Shown: positions 49,680 to 59,613, numbered from the stretch's first letter. The stretch: DNA of 64,000 nucleotides from Cupriavidus basilensis (GCF_008801925.2 NZ_CP062804.1:3162001-3226000), one strand, 5' to 3'. The notes: generated by a model not told the origin, from the sequence alone. Program-made: numbers and translations.

Positions 49680-51329
49680 ATGTACTGCCGTGCATCCCGC
49701 CTTGTGCTGGCCGGGCCCGGCCGGATGCCGGCGGTGCCAGCCAATGCGGGCCACACCGGCACATCCGGCTTCCGCGCTCCAATTCCTCCTATCCATGACC
49801 AGCCAGCAACCCGCCTCCCGCCCTCCTCCCCCACCCTGCGCCGCACCTTGCGCGCGCGCCATCTCACCATGATCGCCATCGGCGGCTCGATCGGCACCGG
49901 CCTGTTCGTGGCTTCCGGCGCCACCATCGCGCAGGCCGGCCCGGGCGGCGCGCTGGCGGCCTACATCCTGATCGGCGCCATGGTGTACTTCCTGATGACG
50001 AGCCTGGGCGAGCTGGCGGCGTACATGCCGGTGTCGGGATCGTTTGCCACCTACGGCGCGCTCTATGTGGAGGAAGGCTTCGGCTTCGCGCTGGGCTGGA
50101 ACTACTGGTACAACTGGGCGGTGACCATCGCCGTGGAACTGGCGGCGGCGCAGCTGGTAATGCAGTACTGGTTCCCGGATACGCCCGGGCTGCTGTGGAG
50201 CGCGTTGTTCCTCACGCTGATGTTCCTGCTCAACGCCATCTCCGTGCGCGGCTTTGGCGAGGCCGAATACTGGTTCGCGCTGGTCAAGGTAGTGACGGTG
50301 ATCGCGTTTATCGTCATCGGCGTGCTGATGATCTTCGGCATCCTGCGCGGTGATACGGGCGGCGTGCCGGCCGGGCTGGTGAACCTGACGGCGGGCGACG
50401 CGCCCTTCGTCGGCGGCCTGCCGGCGATGATCGGCGTGGCCATGATCGCCGGCTTTTCCTTCCAGGGCACGGAGCTGATCGGCGTGGCCGCCGGCGAATC
50501 GGCCGATCCCGCCAAGAACATCCCGCGCGCCGTGCGCCAGGTGTTCTGGCGCATCCTGCTGTTCTACGTGCTGGCGATCCTGATCATCGGCATCCTGATT
50601 CCGTACACCGATTCCAGCCTGCTCAAGAGCGATGTGGAAACGGTGGGCGTGAGCCCGTTCACGCTGGTGTTCCGCCATGCGGGACTGGCATTTGCCGCCG
50701 GGGTAATGAACGCGGTGATCCTGACCGCCGTGCTGTCTGCCGGCAACTCGGGCATGTACGCTTCCACCCGCATGCTCTACAACCTGGCGACCGAAGGGCG
50801 CGCGCCGCGCATCTTCGCACGCCTCACGCGCAACGGCGTGCCGCTGGCGGCGCTGCTGGCCACCACCGCGGTGGGTGCGCTGTGCTTCCTGACCTCCATG
50901 TTCGAGAGCAAGTCGGTCTACCTGTGGCTGCTGAACCTGTCGGGCATGACCGGCTTTATCGCCTGGCTCGGCATCGCCATCAGCCACTACCGCTTTCGCC
51001 GCGGCTTTGTCGCGCAAGGGCTGGACCTTTCCCGCCTGCCGTATCGCTCGCCCTTCTTCCCCTACGGCCCGATCTTTGCCTTTGCGCTGTGCCTGATCGT
51101 CACGCTGGGCCAGAACTACCAGGCCTTCATGGACGGCAAGATCGACTGGGTGGCAGTGACCGCCACCTATATCGGCATCCCGATCTTCCTCGCCATCTGG
51201 CTGGGCTACCGGCTCGTGCGCAAGACGCGCTTCGTGCGCTATGCCGACATGCATTTTCCGCCGCTGCCGCCGGCCCGCGGCACGCAGGCAACCGGTTCCG
51301 TGTTTCCCGCCACGGCGACCGGCGAATAA
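49680..51329 (+). CDS. APC-family amino acid permease (probable 5' frameshift)
   Basis: The domain begins with TLRRTLRARHLTMIAIGGSIGTGLFVASGATIAQAGPGG, the classical AAT/GABA permease start, followed by twelve helices and a family-length C-terminus. In this frame the stretch before LRRTL has no credible start. A good start (ATG 49795, giving MTSQQPASRP) is one frame away. Adding one C to the C run at about 49827-49832 would join the two and restore a normal N-terminus. 49680 is only the outermost ATG in the downstream frame. The transported amino acid is unknown. Confidence 0.8.
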   Translation: MYCRASRLVLAGPGRMPAVPANAGHTGTSGFRAPIPPIHDQPATRLPPSSPTLRRTLRARHLTMIAIGGSIGTGLFVASGATIAQAGPGGALAAYILIGAMVYFLMTSLGELAAYMPVSGSFATYGALYVEEGFGFALGWNYWYNWAVTIAVELAAAQLVMQYWFPDTPGLLWSALFLTLMFLLNAISVRGFGEAEYWFALVKVVTVIAFIVIGVLMIFGILRGDTGGVPAGLVNLTAGDAPFVGGLPAMIGVAMIAGFSFQGTELIGVAAGESADPAKNIPRAVRQVFWRILLFYVLAILIIGILIPYTDSSLLKSDVETVGVSPFTLVFRHAGLAFAAGVMNAVILTAVLSAGNSGMYASTRMLYNLATEGRAPRIFARLTRNGVPLAALLATTAVGALCFLTSMFESKSVYLWLLNLSGMTGFIAWLGIAISHYRFRRGFVAQGLDLSRLPYRSPFFPYGPIFAFALCLIVTLGQNYQAFMDGKIDWVAVTATYIGIPIFLAIWLGYRLVRKTRFVRYADMHFPPLPPARGTQATGSVFPATATGE

Positions 51330-51441
51330 AGAGCAGTTCGCAACAAGCAGCAAGCAATAAGCAGTAAGCATCCTGAGAGCACATAAGAAAACCAAAGCGC
51401 TGTCCTACAGCCGCAGTACGACAACAACAAGGAGAGTTGAC

Positions 51442-53112
51442 TTGAAACACGCGATCCACAAGAGCCTGCTGGCAATGGCCGTCGGCATCACGATGTCGGC
51501 CCACGCCGCGCCTACGCTGATCGAATCCGTGCAGGGCTACACCTTGAAGAACGACCAGGTCGCTAGCTTCACCGGCCTGGTGTTCGACCAGGGCAAGGTG
51601 CTGGCCACCGGCGACGCCACCGCGCTGCGCGCGCAGTACCCCGATGCCAGGCGCATCGACGGCCAGGGCAAGACCCTGCTGCCGGGCCTGATCGACGCGC
51701 ACGGCCACGTGTTCCGCCTGGGCTTCAAGACCACCGAGATCTCGCTGTCGGGCACCAAGGACCTGGCCGAAGCGCAAGGTATGATCCGCGCCTACGGCGA
51801 CAAGAACCCGCAGCGCAAATGGCTGCTGGGCTACGGCTGGAACCAGGTCAACTGGAAGCTGGGCCGCTTCCCCACCGCGGCCGAGCTGGACGCCGCCGTA
51901 TCGGACCGCCCCGTGCGCCTGGTGCGCGTGGACGGCCACGCCGCCTGGCTGAACACCAAGGCCATGCAAGCCGCCGGCATCACGCGCGACACCAAGGACC
52001 CGGCGGGCGGGCGCATCGAGCGCGACGCCAACGGCAACCCCACCGGCGTGCTGGTCGACAAGGCCATGGCACTGGTCAACAACGTGATCCCGCCGTACTC
52101 GGACGACGACCGCCGGGCCGCGCTGGCCGCCGCGCTGGCGCACATGAACGCGCTCGGCCTGACCGCCGCGGGCGACGCCGGCGTGACCGCGCAGGAAGAC
52201 CGCATCTACCGCGAGTTCGCCGACCAGGGCAAGCTGACCACGCGCATCTACGGCATGATCCGCGACACCGGCGACGACTTCAAGGCGCTCTCCGCCAAGG
52301 GCCCGCTCTCCGGCTACGGCAACGACCGCTACTACCTGCGCGCGGTCAAGCTGTACGGCGACGGCGCACTCGGCAGCCGTGGCGCGGCGCTGATGGCGCC
52401 GTACTCGGATGACCACGTGCACAGCGGCCTGCTGTTCATGAGCGACGCGGCCATGCAGGCGAGCGTCAAGATGGCGATCAAGGCCGGCTACCAGGTCAAC
52501 GTGCATGCCATCGGCGACGCCACCAACCACCAGGTGCTGGACGCGATCGAAGTGGCCTACAAGGAAGTCGGCGGCCGCGAACTGCGCAACCGCATCGAGC
52601 ACGCCCAGGTGGTTGCGCTGCCGGACATCCCGCGCTTCAAGCAGCTGGACCTGATCGCTTCGATGCAGCCCACCCATGCGACCAGCGACATGAACATGGC
52701 CGAGGACCGCATCGGCAAGGAACGCATCAAGGGCGCCTACGCCTGGCAGACCATGCTCAAGCAAGGCACCGTGATTGCGGGCGGCTCGGACTTCCCGGTG
52801 GAATCCGCCAACCCCTTCTACGGCCTGCATGCGGCGGTCACGCGTACCGACCACGAAGGCCGCCCGATCAAGGGCTGGCATCCGGAGGAAGCCATGACCC
52901 TGACCCAGGCCTTCCGCGCCTTCACGCTGGACGCCGCTTACGCGGAGCACCAGGAGAAGACGCTGGGATCGCTGGAGCCGGGCAAATGGGCCGACTTCAT
53001 CCTGGTCGACCAGGACCTGTTCAAGGTGGCGCCGGCCGAGATCTGGAAGACCCGCGTGACCCAGACGTGGGTGGCGGGTGAGCGCGTGTACGCGCAAGCC
53101 GACAAGCAGTAA
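51442..53112 (+). CDS. Amidohydrolase family 3 (YtcJ-like) exported protein
   Basis: 556 residues. TTG start at 51442 with AAGGAGAG before it. A signal peptide (HKSLLAMAVGITMSAHAA) is cleaved after AHA. Metal-site motifs: IDAHGHV near 75, VNVHAIGD, RIEHAQ and a final GGSDFPVE. YtcJ-type enzymes hydrolyse N-acyl or formamide-type bonds in the periplasm; the specific substrate is not known. Its 3' end overlaps the convergent permease by about 90 bases. Confidence 0.9.
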   Translation: MKHAIHKSLLAMAVGITMSAHAAPTLIESVQGYTLKNDQVASFTGLVFDQGKVLATGDATALRAQYPDARRIDGQGKTLLPGLIDAHGHVFRLGFKTTEISLSGTKDLAEAQGMIRAYGDKNPQRKWLLGYGWNQVNWKLGRFPTAAELDAAVSDRPVRLVRVDGHAAWLNTKAMQAAGITRDTKDPAGGRIERDANGNPTGVLVDKAMALVNNVIPPYSDDDRRAALAAALAHMNALGLTAAGDAGVTAQEDRIYREFADQGKLTTRIYGMIRDTGDDFKALSAKGPLSGYGNDRYYLRAVKLYGDGALGSRGAALMAPYSDDHVHSGLLFMSDAAMQASVKMAIKAGYQVNVHAIGDATNHQVLDAIEVAYKEVGGRELRNRIEHAQVVALPDIPRFKQLDLIASMQPTHATSDMNMAEDRIGKERIKGAYAWQTMLKQGTVIAGGSDFPVESANPFYGLHAAVTRTDHEGRPIKGWHPEEAMTLTQAFRAFTLDAAYAEHQEKTLGSLEPGKWADFILVDQDLFKVAPAEIWKTRVTQTWVAGERVYAQADKQ

Positions 53113-53839
53113 GCGCGGCGCCATGCCATAGGGACCGGCGCTGCTGCTTACGCGTGGCGGCAAGCAGCAGCGCCGCCACGCTTTCTATCCCCACGCAGAT
53201 GAAAAAGTACAGCAGCGCCACGGCGGCAAACACCTGCGCTGCATAGCCCACGCTGCGCCCGTTGACCTGCGTTGCCACGGTCGACAACTCCACTACCCCC
53301 ACGATGTAGGCCAGCGACGTGTCCTTGGCCAGCGACACCCACACATTGCCCAGCGACGGCAGCATGGCGCGCAGCGTCTGCGGCAGCACCACCTGCCAGA
53401 GTGCCTGCAACGGCGTCATGCCAAGCGCCAGCGCCGCATTGCGCTGGCCGCGCCCGATCGCGTCGAAGCCTGCCGCCATGACCTGCGCGATGTAGGCCGC
53501 GCCAATCAGCGCGAGCGCCAGCACCACGGTCTGCACCTCGCCCACGTGAACGCCCGCCAGCATCGGCAGCAGGAAGTAAGCCCAGAAGACCAGCATCAGC
53601 ACGGGAATCGCGCGCAGGCAGGCCAGCAACGCGCGCACGGCACGTGCCAGCGGGGCCGGCGCCAGGTCAAGCAGCACGGCAACGCCAATGCCCAGCACGG
53701 TGGCACCCGTGCAGGCCAGCAGCGCCATCCACAACGTCAGCGCGGCGCCCGCCAGGGGACCGTTGGGGAACGTGCCGGCCAACAGGTACGGCAACTGCTT
53801 GAGCACGACAGCCCAGCCGGAGAGATCGGCATCAGGCAC
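53021..53839 (-). CDS. Polar amino acid ABC transporter permease (with C-terminal extension)
   Basis: 272 residues. The binding-protein-dependent permease motif (QRNAALALGMTPLQALWQVVLPQTLRAMLPSLGNVWVSLAKDTSLAYIVG) is near residue 135-180. The family normally ends about at AALLLAATRK; here the frame runs on 35 more Arg/Pro/Ser-rich residues into the 3' end of the convergent amidohydrolase. This suggests loss of the original stop. It overlaps the second permease gene by eight bases. Confidence 0.87.
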   Translation of the reverse strand: MPDADLSGWAVVLKQLPYLLAGTFPNGPLAGAALTLWMALLACTGATVLGIGVAVLLDLAPAPLARAVRALLACLRAIPVLMLVFWAYFLLPMLAGVHVGEVQTVVLALALIGAAYIAQVMAAGFDAIGRGQRNAALALGMTPLQALWQVVLPQTLRAMLPSLGNVWVSLAKDTSLAYIVGVVELSTVATQVNGRSVGYAAQVFAAVALLYFFICVGIESVAALLLAATRKQQRRSLWHGAALTACRLARTRAHPPPTSGSRGSSRSRPAPP

Positions 53840-54578
53840 GCGCGGCCTCCGTCCAGCCCAGGCAGCGCAGCAGCACCGGCGCCGCCGCCTGCAGCAGCAG
53901 GATCAGCGCGACGTAGAGCAGCGTGGCCAGGCCGAAAGCCTGGAAGCTCATCAGGCTGTCGGTTTCCACCTGCCGGGCGGTGTATGACATCTCCGCAAAG
54001 CCGATCGCCATCGCCAGCGATGTGTTCTTGATGGTCTGGCAAAACTGCCCCACCATTGGCCGCGCAGCGATGCGCAGCGCCTGCGGCAGCACCACGCGCC
54101 AGAATGCGGCCGCGGGCGTAAAGCCCAGCGCCAGCGCCGCCGCGCCCTGGCTCGCCGGCACATTCGCCAGTCCCGCCTCGAGCTCGCGCGCATAAAAAGC
54201 ACTGGCGTAAAGGCCGATCCCGGCCAGGCTCGCAAGCGCCTCCAGCGAAGGCGCGGGCACGTGCAAGCCGCCGATGCGCCATCCCTGCCAGTCATACAGC
54301 GCGCCGATGGCGCCCTCGCCCAGCAACTGCGCCGCGCCGAAATACCAGAAGAACAACTGCACCAGCAACGGCGTGCGGCGCAGGAAGCCAACCGCGCCGC
54401 GCGCCGCCAGGCGCAGCGGCATGATCGGGCTACGCGCGAGCACCAGCCAGCCGGCGGCAATCGCGCAGCCAAGCACGAACACCGCCACCGACAGCGCCAC
54501 GGTCAGGCCAAAGCCGGCCGCGATCCAGCCGACGTACTTTGCCGGCAGCGACTGCAGCAGGACCGCTTGTCCCTGCAT
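53832..54578 (-). CDS. Polar amino acid ABC transporter permease
   Basis: 248 residues with five helices and the EAA-type loop ASQGAAALALGFTPAAAFWRVVLPQALRIAARPMVGQFCQTIKNTSLAMAIG. It forms the heterodimeric channel with the 53021 permease and takes substrate from the binding protein encoded 34 bases upstream. Confidence 0.9.
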   Translation of the reverse strand: MQGQAVLLQSLPAKYVGWIAAGFGLTVALSVAVFVLGCAIAAGWLVLARSPIMPLRLAARGAVGFLRRTPLLVQLFFWYFGAAQLLGEGAIGALYDWQGWRIGGLHVPAPSLEALASLAGIGLYASAFYARELEAGLANVPASQGAAALALGFTPAAAFWRVVLPQALRIAARPMVGQFCQTIKNTSLAMAIGFAEMSYTARQVETDSLMSFQAFGLATLLYVALILLLQAAAPVLLRCLGWTEAARA

Positions 54579-54612
54579 GGCTAGCCCCTGCCGGAAAACA
54601 AGGAAGCCATCC

Positions 54613-55443
54613 TCACTTCAGCGCGCTGCCAATCGTGAAATCCCGCGCCAGCGGCGCCGTGCTCTTCGGCCCGAACCACTTGTCGTAGATGCGCGCCGCC
54701 GTGCCATTCTTCTCCAGCTCCACCAGGATGCGATCGATCTCCGCGGTCAGCCGGTCCTCGCCCTTGGGAACGCCCACGCCCATGTACTCACGCGTCAGCG
54801 TGAACGACGAAATCTCGAACTGATCCTTGTTGGGCAACGTTGCCAGCAACGCACCCAACTTGGCGCCATCCTGCGCAAACGCCTGGATCGCGCCGCTGCG
54901 CAGCGCGGTCAGCGCCAGCGGGGAATCGTCATACGCAATCACGCGCGCGTCCGGATACTTCTGGCGCAGCGTGGTCTCCTGCGTGGTGCCCTTGTCCACG
55001 CCGAGGCGCCAGGCCTTCAGGTCGTCCGGCTGCTTGAGCGCGCCCTTCCTGGCGATGAACTGCAAGCCGCTGGCGAAGTACGGCGTGGAAAAGCCGATCT
55101 GCTGGCGGCGCTCATCGGTGATGGTGAAATTGGCGGCGACTATGTCCACCTTCTGCGATGCCAGCAGGGCAATGCGGTTAGCCGGGTTGGTCGCGCGGAA
55201 CTCAGGCTTGACGCCCAGCCGCTTGGCGATCTCGGCCGCGTAGTCCACGTCGAGGCCAACAGGGGTGGTACTGCCGGCCTCGACAAAGCCGAACGGCGGG
55301 TTCGCGTCGAACACGCCCACGCGCAGCACGCCAGCCTTCTTGATGTCATCCAGGCGGTCCGCCATGGCGGGGCTCGAAGCGAGTACGGTGAGGCCGGTGA
55401 GCAGCGTCAGGGCAGCCTTGAACAGCGGCGAAGGGATACGCAT
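54613..55443 (-). CDS. Amino acid ABC transporter substrate-binding protein (family 3)
   Basis: 276 residues. Signal peptide ends SSPAMA. The mature start RLDDIKKAGVLRVGVFDANPPFGFVEAGS and the GLDVDYAAEIAKRLGV, ANFTITDERRQQIGFSTPYF and YDKWFGP blocks are those of glutamine/glutamate-type binding proteins. First gene of a three-gene importer cluster; no ATPase gene is in the cluster. Confidence 0.92.
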   Translation of the reverse strand: MRIPSPLFKAALTLLTGLTVLASSPAMADRLDDIKKAGVLRVGVFDANPPFGFVEAGSTTPVGLDVDYAAEIAKRLGVKPEFRATNPANRIALLASQKVDIVAANFTITDERRQQIGFSTPYFASGLQFIARKGALKQPDDLKAWRLGVDKGTTQETTLRQKYPDARVIAYDDSPLALTALRSGAIQAFAQDGAKLGALLATLPNKDQFEISSFTLTREYMGVGVPKGEDRLTAEIDRILVELEKNGTAARIYDKWFGPKSTAPLARDFTIGSALK

Positions 55444-55671
55444 GGGGAGTCTCGCTAAGGGTTGGATGGCGAGACGATAGCGGTGGGAACCCAGGCCGGG
55501 AACGAATGGTTTTGCAGATGGTTATGCCATCCCGGGAGCCCCATCGGCAGGCCCCGGCGGCCCACTTTCCACGCCCCCTCGAAATCCATGCAAAAATAGC
55601 CCGATAATGCACCGCAACAAAGCGCCCCTGCAATCGCCCCAACCAGCGACCACTACAGGAGAATGAACAAC

Positions 55672-56289
55672 ATGTACCGTGGAGAACGTTTCAACGGCTA
55701 CAGCCATCTGGCGGGCGCCGTCCTGGCCGCGGCCGGCACGGCAGTCCTGATCACCAGCTCCGCCCTCTACCACGACGCCTGGAAAGTCGTCAGCTCCATC
55801 GTCTACGGCACCACGCTGGTCTTCCTCTACACCATCTCCACGCTCTATCACAGCCTGCGCGGCCGCCCCAAGGACATCCTGCGGCGGCTCGATTACTGCG
55901 CCATCTACCTGCTGATCGCCGGCAGCTATACGCCTTTCGCGCTGGTCACGCTGCGCGGGCCGTGGGGCTGGACGCTGTTCGGGGTGAACTGGGGGCTGGC
56001 GGTGATCGGCATCGCGCAGGAACTATTGATTGGCCACCGCACGCGCGTGTTCTCGCTGCTGATCTATGTACTGATGGGCTGGCTGGTGCTGTTTGCCTTT
56101 GGCCCGCTGGTGGCGGCGCTGCCAGCCGCCGGCCTGTACTGGCTGGTGGCGGGCGGCGCGCTCTATACGGCCGGCATCGGGTTCTTCCTGTTCGACGAGA
56201 AGGTGCGGCACTTCCACGGCATCTGGCACCTGTTCGTGCTGGCCGGCAGCGCCTGCCAGTTTGTCAGCATTCTCTGGTACGTGGGCTAG
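55672..56289 (+). CDS. Hemolysin III / PAQR family membrane protein
   Basis: 205 residues with seven helices. Conserved residues of the family: ALYHD, STLYHSL, RLDYCAIYLLIAGSYTPF and the final HFHGIWHLFVLAGS, which together form a zinc site. The ATG at 55672 is preferred because AGGAG lies at proper distance; ATG 55663 is too close to it. Biological role in bacteria unclear. Overlaps the convergent GNAT gene by four bases. Confidence 0.92.
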   Translation: MYRGERFNGYSHLAGAVLAAAGTAVLITSSALYHDAWKVVSSIVYGTTLVFLYTISTLYHSLRGRPKDILRRLDYCAIYLLIAGSYTPFALVTLRGPWGWTLFGVNWGLAVIGIAQELLIGHRTRVFSLLIYVLMGWLVLFAFGPLVAALPAAGLYWLVAGGALYTAGIGFFLFDEKVRHFHGIWHLFVLAGSACQFVSILWYVG

Positions 56290-56765
56290 CCCCTGGCATC
56301 CTCGAGCGCCAGGCGCATCGGCACATAGGCGATGCCCTTTGTCTGCGCGCGAGGGCCGATGACCTGGAAGCCGAAGCGCTCGTACACCACGGTTGCGAAC
56401 GGGCTCGAATTGACGGTGAATGCACGCACCTCGCCGGTGGCGATCGCGGCCTGGCTGGCGGTTTGCCAGAGGGCTCCGGCAACGCCGCTCCGATGCATCT
56501 GCGCGGCGACGAACAGGTGGAAGAGGTGGCTGACGTCCCGCATCGCAAGGATGCCGGCGAGCTGCTCGCCGCGGTAGGCAACCAGATAGTGGAAGCGCGG
56601 GCTGGTGACATAGCCGGCTATCGCATCCGGCGAGAGGCTGGCGAGAAAATCCTCCGCGCCGGCCCCGGAAGCCTCGATCGTGAAATAGTGCGCGACGCTC
56701 ATGGCAAGCGCGCTGATGGCGGCTGCGTCTTCGGTGCCGGCTCGGCGAATGACCAACGTTTCCAT
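56286..56765 (-). CDS. GNAT family N-acetyltransferase
   Basis: 159 residues. LFHLFVAAQMHRSGVAGALWQTASQAA contains the acetyl-CoA loop (QxHRxGVA), preceded by strands VAYRGEQLAGILAMRD and followed by FATVVYERFGFQVIG. Substrate unknown. Confidence 0.9.
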   Translation of the reverse strand: METLVIRRAGTEDAAAISALAMSVAHYFTIEASGAGAEDFLASLSPDAIAGYVTSPRFHYLVAYRGEQLAGILAMRDVSHLFHLFVAAQMHRSGVAGALWQTASQAAIATGEVRAFTVNSSPFATVVYERFGFQVIGPRAQTKGIAYVPMRLALEDARG

Positions 56766-56864
56766 GGTGGCTCGGGCGGATGATGGCCGTCCAGTTTGTC
56801 ATAGCGCGGGCCGGCGCGCTACATGCCTGTTGCCAGGCCCGGGCTGAACGAGCCCGCCGCAGGT

Positions 56865-59324
56865 TTACTGCGGCACCAGCTCCACCTTCTCCCGCGTCTC
56901 CTTCTCCACCGCCTTGCGCGTGTAGAGCAGCGGGAAGTAATCGCCCCTCGCCCACATCTGCGCCAGGTCGCGATAGTGCGGGCTGGCGGGATTGCCGGAT
57001 TGCCCGGGTGCGTTGACCACGCGCGAGGCATCCCAGTTGCCCACGTCCAGCACCATGCGGAACGACGCGCCCGCGGTGAGCTGGTAGTCGCTGTTGCGGT
57101 AGCTCGTGTTCATCGGCGTGAAGGAAGACCCACCGATCGGCCCGGCGTTGACGTTGTAGCGCTGGCGCGCCGCGTTGTCCAGCAGCGGGTCGAGCGGATG
57201 ATTGAACACCGCGGTGTGCAGCTTGCCCCATTGCCAGGCTTTGGGGTCCGGGCCAAGCTTGCGCTCCACCTCCGCCATGGCACTCTTGAGCGAAGCCACG
57301 ATGACTTCGTTGCGGCGCTCCACCGGCATCCACGGCTCGGGCTTTTCCAGCACGGCCAGCACGCGGCTGGCATCGCCGTAGCCCGCAAGCCTGGCGCCTT
57401 CCGGCGACAGCGCCGCGCGCACCACCGCCGGGCGCAGGTACTTGCTGAACCAGACCTCGAACAACGCCGCCGGCGCGCTGTCGGCGCGCTCGTTGCCGTC
57501 CCAGCCGCGCAGCAGGTCGAGTCCCCGCCGCGCCTGGGCGTCCTCGGTGCGTACATTGGCCAGCAACGCCACCGCGCGCAGCGCCGGCAGCGAGGTGGTG
57601 TCGTTCTGCCACGCCATGCTGTCCGCCACCGAGGAATGCGGGTTCGCCGCCACAAGGCTCTTGAGCCGCCGCGCGCGCGCCGTGTCGCTCCATTCGTAGC
57701 CCACGCCCATCTTGGCTGCGGGGTGATTGGGCGGGATGTTGTTCTCGTTGGCGGTCACCACATAGCCGGCAGCCGGGTTGTAGGCCCACGGCAGCTCATC
57801 CATGTTGCGGTAGCCCGCCCACTCGTAGCGGCCATCGCCCGGTACTGGCGTGAGGCCATCCCAGTTGGGGCGGATGACTGTCAGGCCGCCGGGGATCCAG
57901 CCGATGTTGCCTTCGCGGTCGGCGTAGACCTGGTTCTCGCCCGGGGCGCCCCAGCGGTTCATCGCCGCACGAAACTGGTCCCAGTTCTGGGAGCGCATGT
58001 AGTCCATGGAGCCGAAGTACGGCGCCATGCCCAGGTCCAGCCAGGCCGCGCGCAGCGCGTAGGCGCGGTTGCCCTTGGCATCGGTGACCAGCACCGGGCC
58101 GTGGCGGGTGAAGTCCAGGCTGATCTTGCGCGGCGTGGCCTCGCCCTTGACGGCGATCTCCTCAGTCACGGTTTCCATCGGTTCCCAACGGCCGCGGTAC
58201 TTGTATTCGTGCGGCTGCGCCGGGTTGGTTTCGTAGACGTAGAGATCCTCCTGGTCCATATAGAAGCGGGTCAGGCCAAAACCGATGTTGTCGTTGTGCC
58301 CGATCGAGATCCCCGGCAGGAACGGCTCGCCGGCTCCGATCACCGACATCCCCGGCGCGTTCAGGTGGCTGATGTAGCGCAGGCTGGGCGCGCCATGCGC
58401 GCGGTGCGGATCATTGGCAAGAATGGGCCGGCCGGTGCTGGTGCGCGAGCCCGAGATCACCCAGTTGTTGGAGCCGAGGCTGCGCGCGGTGTCGCTGTTG
58501 GTGTCAAGCACCGCATACAAGGCTTCGTGCGGGATGCCCTCCGCCTTGGCCGATGCCCACCACTCCTTCGGAAAACGCGGCGCGGCGGTGGCAAGCTCAT
58601 AGGCGCGGCGCAGCTCCACGGTTGGCAGCGCGCAGGGGTCGAGGCCGTCCGGCAGCTTGGGCTGGATCGGCGGATCCAGCTCGCGCTGCACCCAGTCAGT
58701 GCGGGCGGCATCGGGCTTGACCTGGCAGTAGACCTGCGCGCGATTGACCTCGCCCATGAAATTGAGCGTGAGCCCGTGATGGCGGATGCGCACGATGTCT
58801 TCCGCACGCCAGCGCGCGGGCTTGTAGTTCAGCACACGAAACTCCGGCGGCAGCAAATCCGGCCTGCTCTCCGTCTGCGCCACATAGGCGTTCACGCCAG
58901 CCACGAACGCCTCCGCCACGCGCTTGGCGTCCGAGCCGTAGGCCAGCCACTCGCGATACATGTCGCCACGGAACAGCACGGCGCGCGCCATGCGGTCCCC
59001 TTCCACATAGGCCGGCCCAAAGTCCTTGGCCATCTCGCCCAGGCCACGCTTGCGCCACAAGTCGATCTGCCACAGGCGGTCACGCGCGGCCATGAAGCCT
59101 TGTACATAGAAGGCGTCGTACAGGGTGTTGGCGTAGATATGCGGCACGCCCCAGCGGTCGATCAGGATGCTGGCGGGCTTCTCCAGGCCCGCCACCTGGA
59201 AGCGTTCGTTGGCGGGGGCCGCCGCGGTTGCGGCGGTTGCGCCGGCCGGTGGCACGGCCTGGGCGGCGGCTGCGGCAGTGCTCAGGATGAGCAGCGCGGC
59301 AAGGCGGCGGGCTCGGCAAACCAT
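56865..59324 (-). CDS. Penicillin acylase family protein
   Basis: 819 residues, typical length of the S45 precursor. Signal peptide ends near ASA-like AAAAAQA. The alpha chain includes DRWGVPHIYA and GFMAARDRLWQIDLWRK. Cleavage is predicted before S285 (LG-SNNW), which becomes the N-terminal nucleophile of the beta chain. The beta chain has ILANDPHR, LPGISIGHNDNIGFG and VTANENNIPP. Hydrolyses acylated amines (beta-lactam, acyl-homoserine lactone or similar) in the periplasm; substrate class not decidable here. Confidence 0.93.
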   Translation of the reverse strand: MVCRARRLAALLILSTAAAAAQAVPPAGATAATAAAPANERFQVAGLEKPASILIDRWGVPHIYANTLYDAFYVQGFMAARDRLWQIDLWRKRGLGEMAKDFGPAYVEGDRMARAVLFRGDMYREWLAYGSDAKRVAEAFVAGVNAYVAQTESRPDLLPPEFRVLNYKPARWRAEDIVRIRHHGLTLNFMGEVNRAQVYCQVKPDAARTDWVQRELDPPIQPKLPDGLDPCALPTVELRRAYELATAAPRFPKEWWASAKAEGIPHEALYAVLDTNSDTARSLGSNNWVISGSRTSTGRPILANDPHRAHGAPSLRYISHLNAPGMSVIGAGEPFLPGISIGHNDNIGFGLTRFYMDQEDLYVYETNPAQPHEYKYRGRWEPMETVTEEIAVKGEATPRKISLDFTRHGPVLVTDAKGNRAYALRAAWLDLGMAPYFGSMDYMRSQNWDQFRAAMNRWGAPGENQVYADREGNIGWIPGGLTVIRPNWDGLTPVPGDGRYEWAGYRNMDELPWAYNPAAGYVVTANENNIPPNHPAAKMGVGYEWSDTARARRLKSLVAANPHSSVADSMAWQNDTTSLPALRAVALLANVRTEDAQARRGLDLLRGWDGNERADSAPAALFEVWFSKYLRPAVVRAALSPEGARLAGYGDASRVLAVLEKPEPWMPVERRNEVIVASLKSAMAEVERKLGPDPKAWQWGKLHTAVFNHPLDPLLDNAARQRYNVNAGPIGGSSFTPMNTSYRNSDYQLTAGASFRMVLDVGNWDASRVVNAPGQSGNPASPHYRDLAQMWARGDYFPLLYTRKAVEKETREKVELVPQ

Positions 59325-59590
59325 GGTGTTTCCTTGGGGACGTGGGGATCGCATCGGGTAGAAATCGGGTGTCGCGAGCCGTGCTGGCGCGGCGAATCGC
59401 CGCCAAGGATAGCGGAAGTCGCGCGGGCGAGCCTAATCGGGCTACCCGTTTTTGCAGGATGGCAACCCGGCTCACGTCCTGGAAACCGCAGCGAACACCC
59501 AACTGGCGCGGCTTTGCACGAATTTCATCAGGCAAAACTTTGATGCAGTGCAGAATGACGGGGCACACGTGGAAGCCTATAACCCCAAAA

Positions 59591-59613
59591 CCGGTTTCAC
59601 TCTCCGAAACCGG
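59591..59613 (+). promoter_or_regulatory. Candidate operator dyad before the IclR gene
   Basis: CCGGTTTC-N7-GAAACCGG, 8-bp arms, 22 bases upstream of the GTG start of the regulator. Confidence 0.4.

Noticed and set aside
56823..59543. 906-codon open frame antisense to the penicillin acylase
   Set aside because: GC-rich shadow frame without recognisable domains; the acylase on the other strand is complete with catalytic Ser.
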